Below, in pieces: positions 49,933 to 58,774 of a stretch of DNA of 64,000 bases (position 1 is the stretch's first letter; the number at the start of each line of letters is the position of its first letter). The DNA is taken from contig JAHBTU010000005.1 of the NCBI GenBank assembly GCA_019638455.1, positions 504,306 through 568,305 on the forward strand, in the 5' to 3' direction. The DNA is from Saprospiraceae bacterium. GTDB lineage: Bacteria > Bacteroidota > Bacteroidia > Chitinophagales > Saprospiraceae. The notes under the pieces were generated by a model. That model ran no database searches. It was not told where the DNA came from and worked only from the letters and a program-made list of their open reading frames with translations. The translations under genes were made by a program, and so were the position numbers.

Positions 49933-51147
49933 TTACGCTCGCATGGCATCTACGGGTTTAAGAAACAATACCTTGGCAATAGGGTAGAGCGATAGCAACA
50001 AACCGATAATCAGGACAGCTAGCGCTTGGTTCCAAAAGATAGAAGGGGCTAACGATGCCGGGAATATGGCCTCAAAGCCGAATTTTTCATATACCTCTGC
50101 CATCTCGCCCGTGATTCTGATGGGATGCTCCTTGAGCCACCACACCAAAGGGATGCTGGCCAAAATACCAAATAGGCAACCCGTCAAGGTGATTAGCACC
50201 GACTCGAACATGACCATTTGGGCAAGCTGGCGTTTTTTCATGCCCAACGCGACGAGCATCCCAAATTCGCGTTGGCGCTCGGCCAGCATCATCAGCAATG
50301 TGGCGAAAATTCCGAACGAAATCAGCAAGTACAGTACGCCTAAAATAATGGCGCTGCTTGCCGTGTCGGCTTGGATATGTTCGTGGATGTCGGGCATCAT
50401 TTCCTGCCACGTCAAGGTTTCAAAATCGGGAGGGAGCGAGGCTCGAAGTTGGGCGGCGATTCGTTCGGTGGCTGTGGGCTTTTCGGGCGAAACAACCAGC
50501 GTGGTCGCCAGCCCCGGCGCATCAAGCCAGTGTTGGGCTGCCGCCAATGGCAGGAACACCACTTGGTCGTTGAGTGCGGGCGAGCCGAATCGCAGGATGC
50601 CGCCGACGGCATATTTTCCGGCTGCGGTGGTGCCGTAGTAACCCTGACCAAGCAAGATGACGGTGTCGCCAAGACCTGTTTGCAGGCGCTTGGCCAAACC
50701 TTCCGCAATCAGAATCGTCTGTGCACTGTCCTGCAAATACGCACCCGCCACTATCTTGCTTTTCAATCGCGTGACGCGTTCTTCCGTGTCTGGGGCGATG
50801 CCGGCCACGAGGCAACCTTTGGTTTTTTCACCTGTGGAGGCTAGCGCGAAGGCTTCCAGTCGTGGTGTCGCAGCGGCCACGCCCGGACTCGACAAAACGG
50901 CCTTTTGGATAGAATCGGTCAGCGGAAAGCTATTTTCCAATGTTTGCTCCGACTGATAGCCCGTCCGGTGGACTTGCACATAGCCACTGTAGAAACTGAC
51001 CACATTGGATATCAAATGGTCGAACACGCCTTTTTGCAAACTACTCATGGCAACGGCCAACACAACCGCACACCACACTGATGCCATCGTGATGAACGAG
51101 CGGTTGGGGTTGCGCCAGAGATTGCGCCATGCAAGTTGTAGGAGCAT
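49933..51147 (-). CDS. FtsX-type ABC permease 1
   Basis: 404 residues from the ATG at 51147. Same topology as its neighbour: N-terminal TM ('AWRNLWRNPNRSFITMASVW'), a periplasmic domain of about 240 residues, and three C-terminal TM helices ('IILGVLYLLISFGIFATLLM', 'MFESVLITLTGCLFGILASI'). The two permeases share the MxVGM-type 'REFGMLVALGMKK' / 'REIGMLMAVGMTK' coupling segment, so they arose by duplication and form a heterodimer. Confidence 0.92.
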   Translation of the reverse strand: MLLQLAWRNLWRNPNRSFITMASVWCAVVLAVAMSSLQKGVFDHLISNVVSFYSGYVQVHRTGYQSEQTLENSFPLTDSIQKAVLSSPGVAAATPRLEAFALASTGEKTKGCLVAGIAPDTEERVTRLKSKIVAGAYLQDSAQTILIAEGLAKRLQTGLGDTVILLGQGYYGTTAAGKYAVGGILRFGSPALNDQVVFLPLAAAQHWLDAPGLATTLVVSPEKPTATERIAAQLRASLPPDFETLTWQEMMPDIHEHIQADTASSAIILGVLYLLISFGIFATLLMMLAERQREFGMLVALGMKKRQLAQMVMFESVLITLTGCLFGILASIPLVWWLKEHPIRITGEMAEVYEKFGFEAIFPASLAPSIFWNQALAVLIIGLLLSLYPIAKVLFLKPVDAMRA

Positions 51148-51225
51148 AGGTGCTGGTTTGATAATAATGGCTTGTTGCGGTGAGGGTCTTTGGCAAAGGG
51201 AAAAGCGCTCCACCGCAACAACTCT

Positions 51226-51990
51226 CTACTTGACTTTCGTCATATTCTCCGTCGTGAAAAAACTATCGGCCAACGGCTTGTCAAATTCGAGCGACTTGTA
51301 GGCGATTTCGGTCTTGTGTCCTTGTTTGTCGGCAGGGGTCATTTCGATGCGCGACGGGAGCAATTTGCCGCCAAGCATTTTCAGGTCAGCGCCAATCATG
51401 GTCTGCGAAAGCGCGCTGTTTTCGTCGTAGAATTCAGTGCGGAGTTGGATGTAGTCTTTTTTGTCAATCCAGACGACGACTTTCCCCCATACGACCGCTG
51501 CTTCGGGTTTTGGGGTGAGTTCAATTTTGTGACAGTCTCGGTCGCCCTGTTTCTCTGAGCCGAGCAATTTGTGCACATAATCGTCCACAATGGAGGATTC
51601 TTTCACCAAGTCGTCGTTGGTGAAGTCGGTGCCCATCCACGACTGCGACATCATGGAGGGGGGTAGTTTGATGGTGCGCTCGAGCGAAGGAAGCCAGTTC
51701 CAGACTTCTTTTTTGCGCTTCAGGAAAGTCGTGCCTTTGTCTTTGGCGGGCGATTTGACCAAAATAAGCGCCATGTCGTTGCCCTTCGTCCATGCTTTGA
51801 TGTCCATCGAGCGGGTCCATTTGGGGCGGACGGTGGTGATGCTCATTTCGGCGATGGAGGTTTTTCCACGCGCTCGCTCGTCGGCTTTTCGGACGATGGC
51901 CACGGCGTCTTCCTGTTGCTGGGCGGGGGATGATGTGCGCACGCCGAATAGAAAAACAGGAATTAAGAGTAGAAGGGTCTGATTTTGCAC
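51226..51990 (-). CDS. LolA-like 'outer membrane lipoprotein-sorting' protein
   Basis: 254 residues from a GTG at 51990, chosen because it gives a signal peptide ('VQNQTLLLLIPVFLFGV'); a TTG at 52050 would be unusual. The mature part is a LolA/LolB-like open barrel: 'KDKGTTFLKRKKEVWNWLPS', 'MMSQSWMGTDFTNDDLVK', 'GGKLLPSRIEMTPADKQGHK'. This subgroup is found with RND or ABC exporters and is thought to carry hydrophobic cargo across the periplasm. It leads the operon, 78 nt before permease 1. Confidence 0.88.
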   Translation of the reverse strand: MQNQTLLLLIPVFLFGVRTSSPAQQQEDAVAIVRKADERARGKTSIAEMSITTVRPKWTRSMDIKAWTKGNDMALILVKSPAKDKGTTFLKRKKEVWNWLPSLERTIKLPPSMMSQSWMGTDFTNDDLVKESSIVDDYVHKLLGSEKQGDRDCHKIELTPKPEAAVVWGKVVVWIDKKDYIQLRTEFYDENSALSQTMIGADLKMLGGKLLPSRIEMTPADKQGHKTEIAYKSLEFDKPLADSFFTTENMTKVK

Positions 51991-52087
51991 AATGGTCAGC
52001 GGTAGGTTGTGGTGAATAAATTGGGCAAAAATAAAAATACCGGGCGACAAACGAATGTCGGCCCGGCACCATGGTTTGCTTTGTACT

Positions 52088-52131
52088 AAGTACGCTGGCG
52101 TTCAGAGCAAACTAATGCCGTCAGCGTACTT
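52088..52131 (-). terminator. Hairpin between the porin-like gene and the ABC operon
   Basis: AAGTACGCTG (52088-52097) pairs with CAGCGTACTT (52122-52131) around a 24-nt loop with extra CG pairs. It lies 21 nt after the stop of the upstream minus-strand gene. Confidence 0.55.
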
Positions 52132-52151
52132 ACATCAGTCTGCAACATCGC

Positions 52152-52790
52152 TCAACCCCGCACGCGCCGGAAGCCGCCGAAGTAGTACTGTAGCCCCAAT
52201 GCCAACGTGAACTGGTTGGTGCGCGTCTTGGTGGTAGTAGTGACACCTCCCGTGGTGGAGTCGAACTGGCTGTTGGCGTAGTTGTACTTAAAAATGGTCT
52301 CAATGGCGAAACCGCCTCTTGAATACACCGTCAGGCCTGGGCCAGCACCGATGGCAAAGACGTTGGTCTCGATGCTTTGCTTGTTTTCGCCCACTATTTG
52401 CTCATCTTTCGAGTTGCCAAACCCAAAATTGGTTGTGAAAAACAGCGCCACGTTGTCGCCCAGAGAGAAGTAGTAGCGTGCAAATGGTCCAAAGAGCAAG
52501 TCGCTGTCAGTTGTTTTGTCTTGGCCGGGTTCGGTCACGGAGTTGAGTGTGTAGTCAGCACCAAGGCCCAAGGCAAAATTGTCCAAAATGAAGTAGCCGA
52601 TAGCAGGGGCCACATTGACCTGTTGGGCCGAAAGTCCTTCGCTGCCTGCGCCTCCGCTGGTGACCTTTGAGTTGGCGGTCGAGAATCCCACCGTCGAGCC
52701 AACCATAAAATTGCCCTGCTCCAACAATTGGGCAACGGACGCAGTATGCGCCAAGAGCATCAAGGCGGGGATGATAGCCAATTTTTTCAT
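52152..52790 (-). CDS. Outer-membrane beta-barrel (OmpA/opacity-like) protein
   Basis: 212 residues from the ATG at 52790. Signal peptide 'LAIIPALMLLAHTASVAQ'. An eight-stranded small barrel is suggested by 'FILDNFALGLGADYTLN', 'FGPFARYYFSLGDNVALFFT' and 'FAIETIFKYNYANSQFD', ending in 'LALGLQYYFGGFRRVRG'. No periplasmic peptidoglycan-binding domain. The function is likely structural or adhesive. The mid-region contains the usual variable loops. It may be read through to the ABC operon downstream if the hairpin leaks. Confidence 0.82.
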   Translation of the reverse strand: MKKLAIIPALMLLAHTASVAQLLEQGNFMVGSTVGFSTANSKVTSGGAGSEGLSAQQVNVAPAIGYFILDNFALGLGADYTLNSVTEPGQDKTTDSDLLFGPFARYYFSLGDNVALFFTTNFGFGNSKDEQIVGENKQSIETNVFAIGAGPGLTVYSRGGFAIETIFKYNYANSQFDSTTGGVTTTTKTRTNQFTLALGLQYYFGGFRRVRG

Positions 52791-53152
52791 AGAATGAGAA
52801 AGGTTTGAGTGAATGAACAATCTGTGTTTCATCGCTCCGCAGGACTGGGGCTTTCGTCACATCCCGCTTTTGCATGCCCAAAGGTGGGGACGCACATCGC
52901 CGCTACATAATGATGCAAATCAGGGGCGAAAAGAACTGTTGTCAGGCGAAAGGCTGAGGGAGGTGAGAAACAGGGGTGATATTTTGTGAAATCGCTAAAT
53001 CGAATCTCATTCGCTTTGCTTGCGCGAGCCTGCCCGAACGGCTTAGCTGGGCGAGCAATCAAATCAATCAACATCACCCTACCGCCTGACCATTATCATT
53101 TCCCGCTTCTTCACGTTCCTGCCACTTTTGGGCAAACAAAAATCGGAATATC
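52791..53152. other. Gene-free stretch before ppsA
   Basis: 362 bp separate divergent genes. I see no TAnnTTTG box in a good position, no strong hairpin and none of the dispersed repeat families. Confidence 0.6.
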
Positions 53153-55672
53153 ATGCCCTCCTTGATTAAACATTTCTCTGAAATATCCATACGCGAACTC
53201 GCCCTTGTAGGCGGCAAAAATGCCTCGTTGGGGGAAATGTTCTGCCAATTGGTGCCAAAAGGCATCATGGTGCCAGATGGGTTTGCGGTTACTGCCGAAG
53301 CGTATAGGCTGTTTTTGGAAGAACATAAATTGCGCAAACCCTTGAGCGACTTGCTGGCACAGTTAGACAAGGCGCATCTCTCCAATCTCGAATTCATCGG
53401 CACACAAGCACGCGATTTGATATTGAAAGCAGCCTTGCCCAAAGCGGTAGAAGCCGCCATCAAAGAAGCTTACCAACAGTTGCGCCAGCGTGAAGGGGCA
53501 GATATTTCGGTGGCTGTGCGCAGCAGCGCGACGGCGGAGGATTTGCCCACCGCAAGTTTTGCCGGGCGGTTGGATAGTTTTCTCAATATCAGCGGCGAAC
53601 AGGGGCTGGTGGACGCGGTGCATCGCTGTTTTGCCTCCTTGTTCACCGACCGCGCCATCAAGTACCGTGAAGACCAAGGCTTTGGCAACATAGACGTGGC
53701 CATCTCGGTAGGGGTGCAAACTATGGTGCGTTCCGATTTGGCTTCTTCCGGCGTAGCCTTTACCCTCGACCCCGACACGGGTTTCGACAAGGTGGTGGTG
53801 ATTGACAGCGTGTATGGCCTCGGAGAAAACATCGTGCAAGGCCGCTCCACCCCCGATGAGTTTTTACTTTTCAAGCCTCATATCGGCACACACTTCAACC
53901 CCATCATCCAGAAAAAACTCGGCGGGAAAGAATGGACGATGATTTATTCCAAATCCGCCAATGCTGCCTCAACGGTAGAAAACAAATCTACCCCCGACAA
54001 CAAGCGCGACGTCTTTTCCATCAGCGATGCCGATGTGGCCATGCTGGGCAAATGGTGTGTCCAAATCGAGCAACACTACGGCAGGCCGATGGATATCGAA
54101 TGGGCCAAGGACGGTGCGACCGGCAAACTCTACATCGTGCAAGCGCGACCAGAGACCGTCCATGCGGGCAAGAGCAAACAGGCTGTGGTGCGTGCCTACA
54201 AAATAAAAACAAAGGGGCAGAAACTCGCCGAAGGCATCGCGTTGGGCGAAAAAATCGCTTTCGGGCGGGCGAGGCTCCTGCGCTCGCCTCAGGAAGCCAA
54301 CCTCCTGCAAGATGGGGAGGTGCTCGTGACCGACATCACCAACCCCGACTGGGACCCTATCCTCAAACGCGCCGCTGCCATCGTCACCAACAAGGGCGGG
54401 CGCACCAGCCATGCCGCCATCGTCGCCCGCGAACTCGGCACCACTGCCATCGTCGGCTGCGGCAACGCGACCGATAAAATTCACGACGGCGACCTGATAA
54501 CGGTCAGTTGCGCAGAGGGCAAAACGGGCTTCATCTACGCCGGAAAAGCCGATTGGGAAGTCGAGGAAAAAGACATCTCCAATCTGCAAATGCCCAAAAC
54601 GGCCCCCATGCTCATCCTCGGCGACCCGTCGCTGGCGTTCCAGCAGTCGTTTTTGCCCAATCGGGGCGTGGGGCTGCTGCGCATGGAATTTCTCATCACC
54701 CACCATATCAAGGTGCATCCGTTGGCGCTCACCCGCTTCGAGCAAGTCGCCAACCCCGGCATCAAGGAAGGCATTGCCCACCTGACACGGCACTACCGCG
54801 ATAAAAAGGACTATTTCGTGGACAAACTCGCCCAAGGCGTGGCGACCATCGCGGCGGCGTTTCACCCGCACGATGTCATCGTGCGCATGAGCGATTTCAA
54901 GAGCAACGAATACGCCAACCTCGTCGGCGGCCAGCAATTTGAACCGTTGGAAGAAAACCCGATGCTCGGTTTCCGAGGCGCGTCGCGCTACTACTCGCCG
55001 CTTTACAAGGATGGTTTCGCGCTCGAATGCAAGGCCATGAAAAGGGTGCGCGAAGAAATGGGATTCGACAATGTAAAACTGATGGTTCCCTTCTGCCGCA
55101 CGGTGGAGGAGGGCAAGCAAGTAATAGAAACGATGAAAGAGTTTGGCCTCGAACAAGGCCAAAACGGCCTAGAAACCTACGTCATGGTCGAGATACCGAG
55201 CAACGTGCTGATGGCCGAAGAATTTGCCGAAGTGTTCGACGGATTTTCCATCGGCTCCAACGACCTCACCCAGCTCACGCTCGGCCTCGACCGCGACTCC
55301 GCCCTCGTGAGCAATCTTTTCAGTGAAAAAAATGCGGCGGTGATGCGGCTCATTGCCTCCGCCATTCGCACCGCTCGCCGAAAAGGCATCAAAATCGGGC
55401 TATGTGGGCAGGCGCCCAGCGATATGCCAGAGTTTGCGCAGTTCTTGGTGAATGAGGGCATTGACAGTATTTCGTTCAATGCGGATGCGCTGCTAAAGGG
55501 GATTGAGAACATGAACGCGGCAGAGTCGAAGGAATCCAAAACAAGTATTGAAGAACTGCTGCCGATGGGCGAAACGACTTCGCCTGCCTGCGACAATACC
55601 TACGTTAATCCCGCCCCCGTCACCAATCGGGAATGGGAACGGGAAGGTGATGGCGGGGAGATTTTTAAATGA
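53153..55672 (+). CDS. ppsA: Phosphoenolpyruvate synthase (pyruvate, water dikinase)
   Basis: 839 residues. Makes PEP from pyruvate and ATP for gluconeogenesis. The N-terminal ATP-grasp part has 'LVGGKNASLGEMF' and 'VAVRSSATAEDLPTASFAGR'. The phospho-His domain has 'NKGGRTSHAAIVARELG'. The C-terminal TIM barrel has 'LGFRGASRYYSPLYKDGFAL', 'VEIPSNVLMAEEFAEVF', 'SIGSNDLTQLTLGLDRDS' and 'GLCGQAPSDMPEFAQFL'. In the ATP-grasp loop the common GQQ-ETFLN is GRLDSFLN here, a mild variation. The length is slightly above the usual 790-800 because of a C-terminal tail of about 40 residues. Confidence 0.95.
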   Translation: MPSLIKHFSEISIRELALVGGKNASLGEMFCQLVPKGIMVPDGFAVTAEAYRLFLEEHKLRKPLSDLLAQLDKAHLSNLEFIGTQARDLILKAALPKAVEAAIKEAYQQLRQREGADISVAVRSSATAEDLPTASFAGRLDSFLNISGEQGLVDAVHRCFASLFTDRAIKYREDQGFGNIDVAISVGVQTMVRSDLASSGVAFTLDPDTGFDKVVVIDSVYGLGENIVQGRSTPDEFLLFKPHIGTHFNPIIQKKLGGKEWTMIYSKSANAASTVENKSTPDNKRDVFSISDADVAMLGKWCVQIEQHYGRPMDIEWAKDGATGKLYIVQARPETVHAGKSKQAVVRAYKIKTKGQKLAEGIALGEKIAFGRARLLRSPQEANLLQDGEVLVTDITNPDWDPILKRAAAIVTNKGGRTSHAAIVARELGTTAIVGCGNATDKIHDGDLITVSCAEGKTGFIYAGKADWEVEEKDISNLQMPKTAPMLILGDPSLAFQQSFLPNRGVGLLRMEFLITHHIKVHPLALTRFEQVANPGIKEGIAHLTRHYRDKKDYFVDKLAQGVATIAAAFHPHDVIVRMSDFKSNEYANLVGGQQFEPLEENPMLGFRGASRYYSPLYKDGFALECKAMKRVREEMGFDNVKLMVPFCRTVEEGKQVIETMKEFGLEQGQNGLETYVMVEIPSNVLMAEEFAEVFDGFSIGSNDLTQLTLGLDRDSALVSNLFSEKNAAVMRLIASAIRTARRKGIKIGLCGQAPSDMPEFAQFLVNEGIDSISFNADALLKGIENMNAAESKESKTSIEELLPMGETTSPACDNTYVNPAPVTNREWEREGDGGEIFK

Positions 55673-55695
55673 ACTGACCAACATATTTTGAAGCC

Positions 55696-56166
55696 ATGCG
55701 CTATTTCGCCGTCATTTTCCTGTTCAGCCTTCCCTTTTCGACAGAAGCGACGATTCGCACAGCGCCTGATTCGACCTTTGTTTCGCAGTCCTCTTTTTTG
55801 GTAAAACGAGACGGCGGGAAACGCGGGTTTTTGAAAAAGTTTCTTGAAAAACGGCTGCTCAAGCGCCTGGCGAAAGCGGAAAAATTCTTGGGGAAATCCG
55901 GTGAAGGTGACGGAAAAGGGCTTGCTATTTCGGGCCTGACGGTTGGCTTGCTTGCATTGCTTTCTTGGTTTATTTCGCCTTATTTGGGCTTTATTTTGAC
56001 TATCCCGTTTGGGCTCGCGGGACTCATTCTAAGCATCATCGGGCTTGTAAAAGCCAAGCGCTGGTATCGTACCGGGCTTATTCAGGGGTTGGCCATTGCT
56101 GGGATCGTATTGAATAGTTTGCTAATTGTCTTGTTTCTCGGCTTACTGGCTTATGCCTCTTCATAG
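55696..56166 (+). CDS. DUF4190-like membrane protein with signal peptide
   Basis: 156 residues. An N-terminal signal peptide precedes a basic stretch ('FLKKFLEKRLLKRLAKAEKF'). The C-terminal 90 residues have two or three hydrophobic helices ('LTVGLLALLSWFISPYLGFI', 'FGLAGLILSIIGLVKAKRW', 'GLAIAGIVLNSLLIVLFLGL') in the GLAIxGLxxGxxxL pattern of DUF4190-like domains. Role unknown. It follows ppsA by 23 nt. The 225-bp gap after it contains only A/T-rich sequence. Confidence 0.75.
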   Translation: MRYFAVIFLFSLPFSTEATIRTAPDSTFVSQSSFLVKRDGGKRGFLKKFLEKRLLKRLAKAEKFLGKSGEGDGKGLAISGLTVGLLALLSWFISPYLGFILTIPFGLAGLILSIIGLVKAKRWYRTGLIQGLAIAGIVLNSLLIVLFLGLLAYASS

Positions 56167-56390
56167 ATAAATTTTCAGCAACAAAACAATAGAAAAAAAA
56201 TCCGACAACAAACTACATCACCATGAACAAACAAACAACCCTTACAATGTCACAATTCAGACTGGCGATTTGCCTACCTGACTGTATAGTTTGCAGGTGC
56301 GAACAAAAGATGGTCGCTTGGCTGCCTAAAAATTGATTCACAAGTGACAAAACGATTCAACAAATCAACAATTCTACAAATCAACCAACT

Positions 56391-57149
56391 ATGGCTCGTT
56401 TACAAAACAAAGTCGCCATCGTCACTGGCGCAGCCGGGGGCATGGGCGAATCCATCGCCCGCCTGTTTGCACAAGAGGGTGCCTCGGTGTTGGCCACCGA
56501 CATCCAGTTTGAAAAAATGAACACTTGGGTGCAGGAGGCTCGCAAACACAGTCTTTCCATCGAGTGCATAAGCCACGACGTAACCTCTGAGTCCGACTGG
56601 CAAAAAGTCGTGGAAAAAGCCGTGCAACTTTACGGTAAAATTGACATCCTCATCAACAACGCCGGGGTCTATCAGCCGATGGAAACCACCGAGCTGACTT
56701 CGCTCGAACGCTGGAATAAAATCCTCTCCATCAACCTGACGAGTGCCTTTTTGGGCGCAAAGGCCGCGTTGCCGCATCTGAAAAAATCAGGCAAAGGCTC
56801 CATCGTCAACAACTCGTCCATCGCTGGCCTTGTGGGCGGCAACGGCGCAGCCTACTCCTCCTCAAAGGCGGGCATGCTGCTGCTGACCAAAGACCAAGCC
56901 ATTGAGTTTGCGCCATTCAATATCCGCGTCAACTCCATCCACCCGGGCGGGGTGATGACCCCGATGACGGAACACATTCTCCCGGCTGATTCGGCTGCAC
57001 GCGACGCAATGATGAAAGCGATGTGCCCGTTGGGGCGTATCGGCGAGGCTATCGAAATTGCTTATGGGGCATTGTTTCTCGCCTCCGACGAGTCGTCGTA
57101 TATGACAGGTGCCGAACTGGTGATTGATGGAGGGCTGACGGCGAGATGA
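56391..57149 (+). CDS. Short-chain dehydrogenase/reductase (SDR)
   Basis: 252 residues, classical SDR. The NAD(P) loop is 'VTGAAGGMGESIARLF', with Asp at the end of strand 2 ('LATDIQ') favouring NAD over NADP. 'ILINNAGVYQP' is the NNAG motif. The active-site Ser, Tyr and Lys lie in 'NNSSIAGLVGG' and 'AYSSSKAGM'. The C-terminal 'SSYMTGAELVIDGGLTAR' is typical. The substrate cannot be read. It precedes the mla genes on the same strand by 88 nt, but a functional link is not evident. Confidence 0.93.
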   Translation: MARLQNKVAIVTGAAGGMGESIARLFAQEGASVLATDIQFEKMNTWVQEARKHSLSIECISHDVTSESDWQKVVEKAVQLYGKIDILINNAGVYQPMETTELTSLERWNKILSINLTSAFLGAKAALPHLKKSGKGSIVNNSSIAGLVGGNGAAYSSSKAGMLLLTKDQAIEFAPFNIRVNSIHPGGVMTPMTEHILPADSAARDAMMKAMCPLGRIGEAIEIAYGALFLASDESSYMTGAELVIDGGLTAR

Positions 57150-57237
57150 GTTGCTTGAGGGGTTTGAATTGCATCTCAAACCCCTCAAACAACTCAAGCC
57201 GTCCCAGCTAACTATTTTTGAGGCAAAAAGGAAGCTT

Positions 57238-58014
57238 ATGGCAAAATTTGAATTAACCCTTCCTGAAAACACCCGCCGATTTCTGCACGATGCTGGCGAA
57301 TTGAGCCGCTTTGCTGCCCGCTTTTTTGCAGAAGGATTCAGCCCCCGCTATGAGGTGCTCGAGTTTGTGCGCCAGTGTTTCGTCGTTGGTTACAAATCGC
57401 TGCCTCTTGCGGGTCTCACGGCGTTCATCATGGGCTTGGTGCTGACCATGCAACTACACCCGACGATGGTCTATTATGGTGTGGAAGCCATGATACCGGC
57501 AATGGTCGGCATTTCCATCGTGCGCGAAATCGGGCCGATACTTACGGCACTAATTTTTGCCGGAAAAATCGGCTCCAGCATCGGCGCGGAATTGGGTTCC
57601 ATGAAGGTGACGGAGCAGATAGACGCGATGGAAGTGTCTGGCACCAATCCGTTCAAATACTTGGTCGTCACCCGCACGCTTGCTGCCACGCTGATGTTGC
57701 CTATCTTGGTCATCATTGCCGACGCCATATCGCTCTACGGTTCTTATTTGGGCATCAACATTTACGAAAACGTAAGTTTCTATCTGTTTTTCAAACAGAT
57801 ATTTGACCACCTGCTTTTCATGGACGTAGTGCCCGCCGTCATCAAAACCTTCTTTTTCGGATTTGCGGTCGGTATCATAGGGTGTTACAAAGGCTACTAT
57901 TCGAGCAAAGGCACGGAAGGGGTGGGACGTTCGGCCAATTCAGCCGTGGTAGTGTCGTCCGTCATGATTTTTATCCTTGACCTGCTTGCTGTTCAGATAA
58001 CCGACTTGTTGTAA
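57238..58014 (+). CDS. mlaE: MlaE-type ABC permease
   Basis: 258 residues from the ATG at 57238. Six-helix MlaE/YrbE permease: 'LTAFIMGLVLTMQLHPTM', 'ISIVREIGPILTALIFAGKI', 'GSSIGAELGSMKVTEQIDAM' (the coupling region) and 'GIIGCYKGYYSSKGTEGVGR'. Inner-membrane part of the phospholipid transport system that keeps outer-membrane lipid asymmetry. It is followed by mlaF after 2 nt and by mlaD, and forms one operon. No mlaB, mlaC or mlaA is adjacent, which is common in Bacteroidota. Confidence 0.93.
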   Translation: MAKFELTLPENTRRFLHDAGELSRFAARFFAEGFSPRYEVLEFVRQCFVVGYKSLPLAGLTAFIMGLVLTMQLHPTMVYYGVEAMIPAMVGISIVREIGPILTALIFAGKIGSSIGAELGSMKVTEQIDAMEVSGTNPFKYLVVTRTLAATLMLPILVIIADAISLYGSYLGINIYENVSFYLFFKQIFDHLLFMDVVPAVIKTFFFGFAVGIIGCYKGYYSSKGTEGVGRSANSAVVVSSVMIFILDLLAVQITDLL

Positions 58015-58016
58015 AC

Positions 58017-58766
58017 ATGGCACGCAACTCAGACCACAAGGAAATGGTGATAACCATCGAGGGGCTTTGCAAATCGTTTGGAGCCAACATGGTTTTGGAC
58101 GATTTCAACCTATCCTTGCATCGGGGCGAAAGTCTAGTCGTGTTGGGCAAGTCGGGTTCTGGCAAATCGGTACTGATAAAATGTATTATCGGCCTGATTC
58201 GACCCGACCGGGGCATCATCAGGGTGCTGGGTCAAAACGTGCTCACTCTCAGTCACGATGCCTTGGATGAAATTCGGGTTAAAGTGGGATTTCTGTTTCA
58301 AAGCAACGCGCTCTACGATTCCATGACCGTGCGGGAAAATCTTGAGTTCCCGCTGCGTCGTCATTCGTTCAATCTGACTCAATCTGCCGCGAACGATATG
58401 GTGATGGAGGCACTACACAACGTTGGCCTCGAACACACGGTGGATATGATGCCGGCAGAGCTGTCTGGCGGCATGCGCAAACGCATCGCATTGGCACGCA
58501 CACTCATCCTGAAACCCGAGATTATTTTGTACGATGAACCAACCACTGGCCTCGACCCTATCACAGCCTTGGAAATCATTTCGCTGATGAAAGCCATTCA
58601 TGAAAAATACCGAACGTCTTCTATCATTATCACGCACGACATGAAATGCGTGAGCCTCACAGCAGACCGCGTGGCCATGCTCATTGATGGGCGATGTTAT
58701 GCGGAGGGGACTTACGACGAATTGAAAATGGCTCAGGATGAGAAAATCAAGCAGTTTTTCCAGTAA
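58017..58766 (+). CDS. mlaF: MlaF-type ABC ATPase
   Basis: 249 residues. Walker A 'VLGKSGSGKSVLIKCI', signature 'LSGGMRKRIALARTLI' (the MlaF form with GGM), Walker B 'IILYDEPTTGLDP' and H-loop 'IIITHDM' are all present. It powers the MlaE/MlaD complex. 2 nt after mlaE and 8 nt before mlaD. Confidence 0.95.
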   Translation: MARNSDHKEMVITIEGLCKSFGANMVLDDFNLSLHRGESLVVLGKSGSGKSVLIKCIIGLIRPDRGIIRVLGQNVLTLSHDALDEIRVKVGFLFQSNALYDSMTVRENLEFPLRRHSFNLTQSAANDMVMEALHNVGLEHTVDMMPAELSGGMRKRIALARTLILKPEIILYDEPTTGLDPITALEIISLMKAIHEKYRTSSIIITHDMKCVSLTADRVAMLIDGRCYAEGTYDELKMAQDEKIKQFFQ

Positions 58767-58774
58767 TTTGCCTT

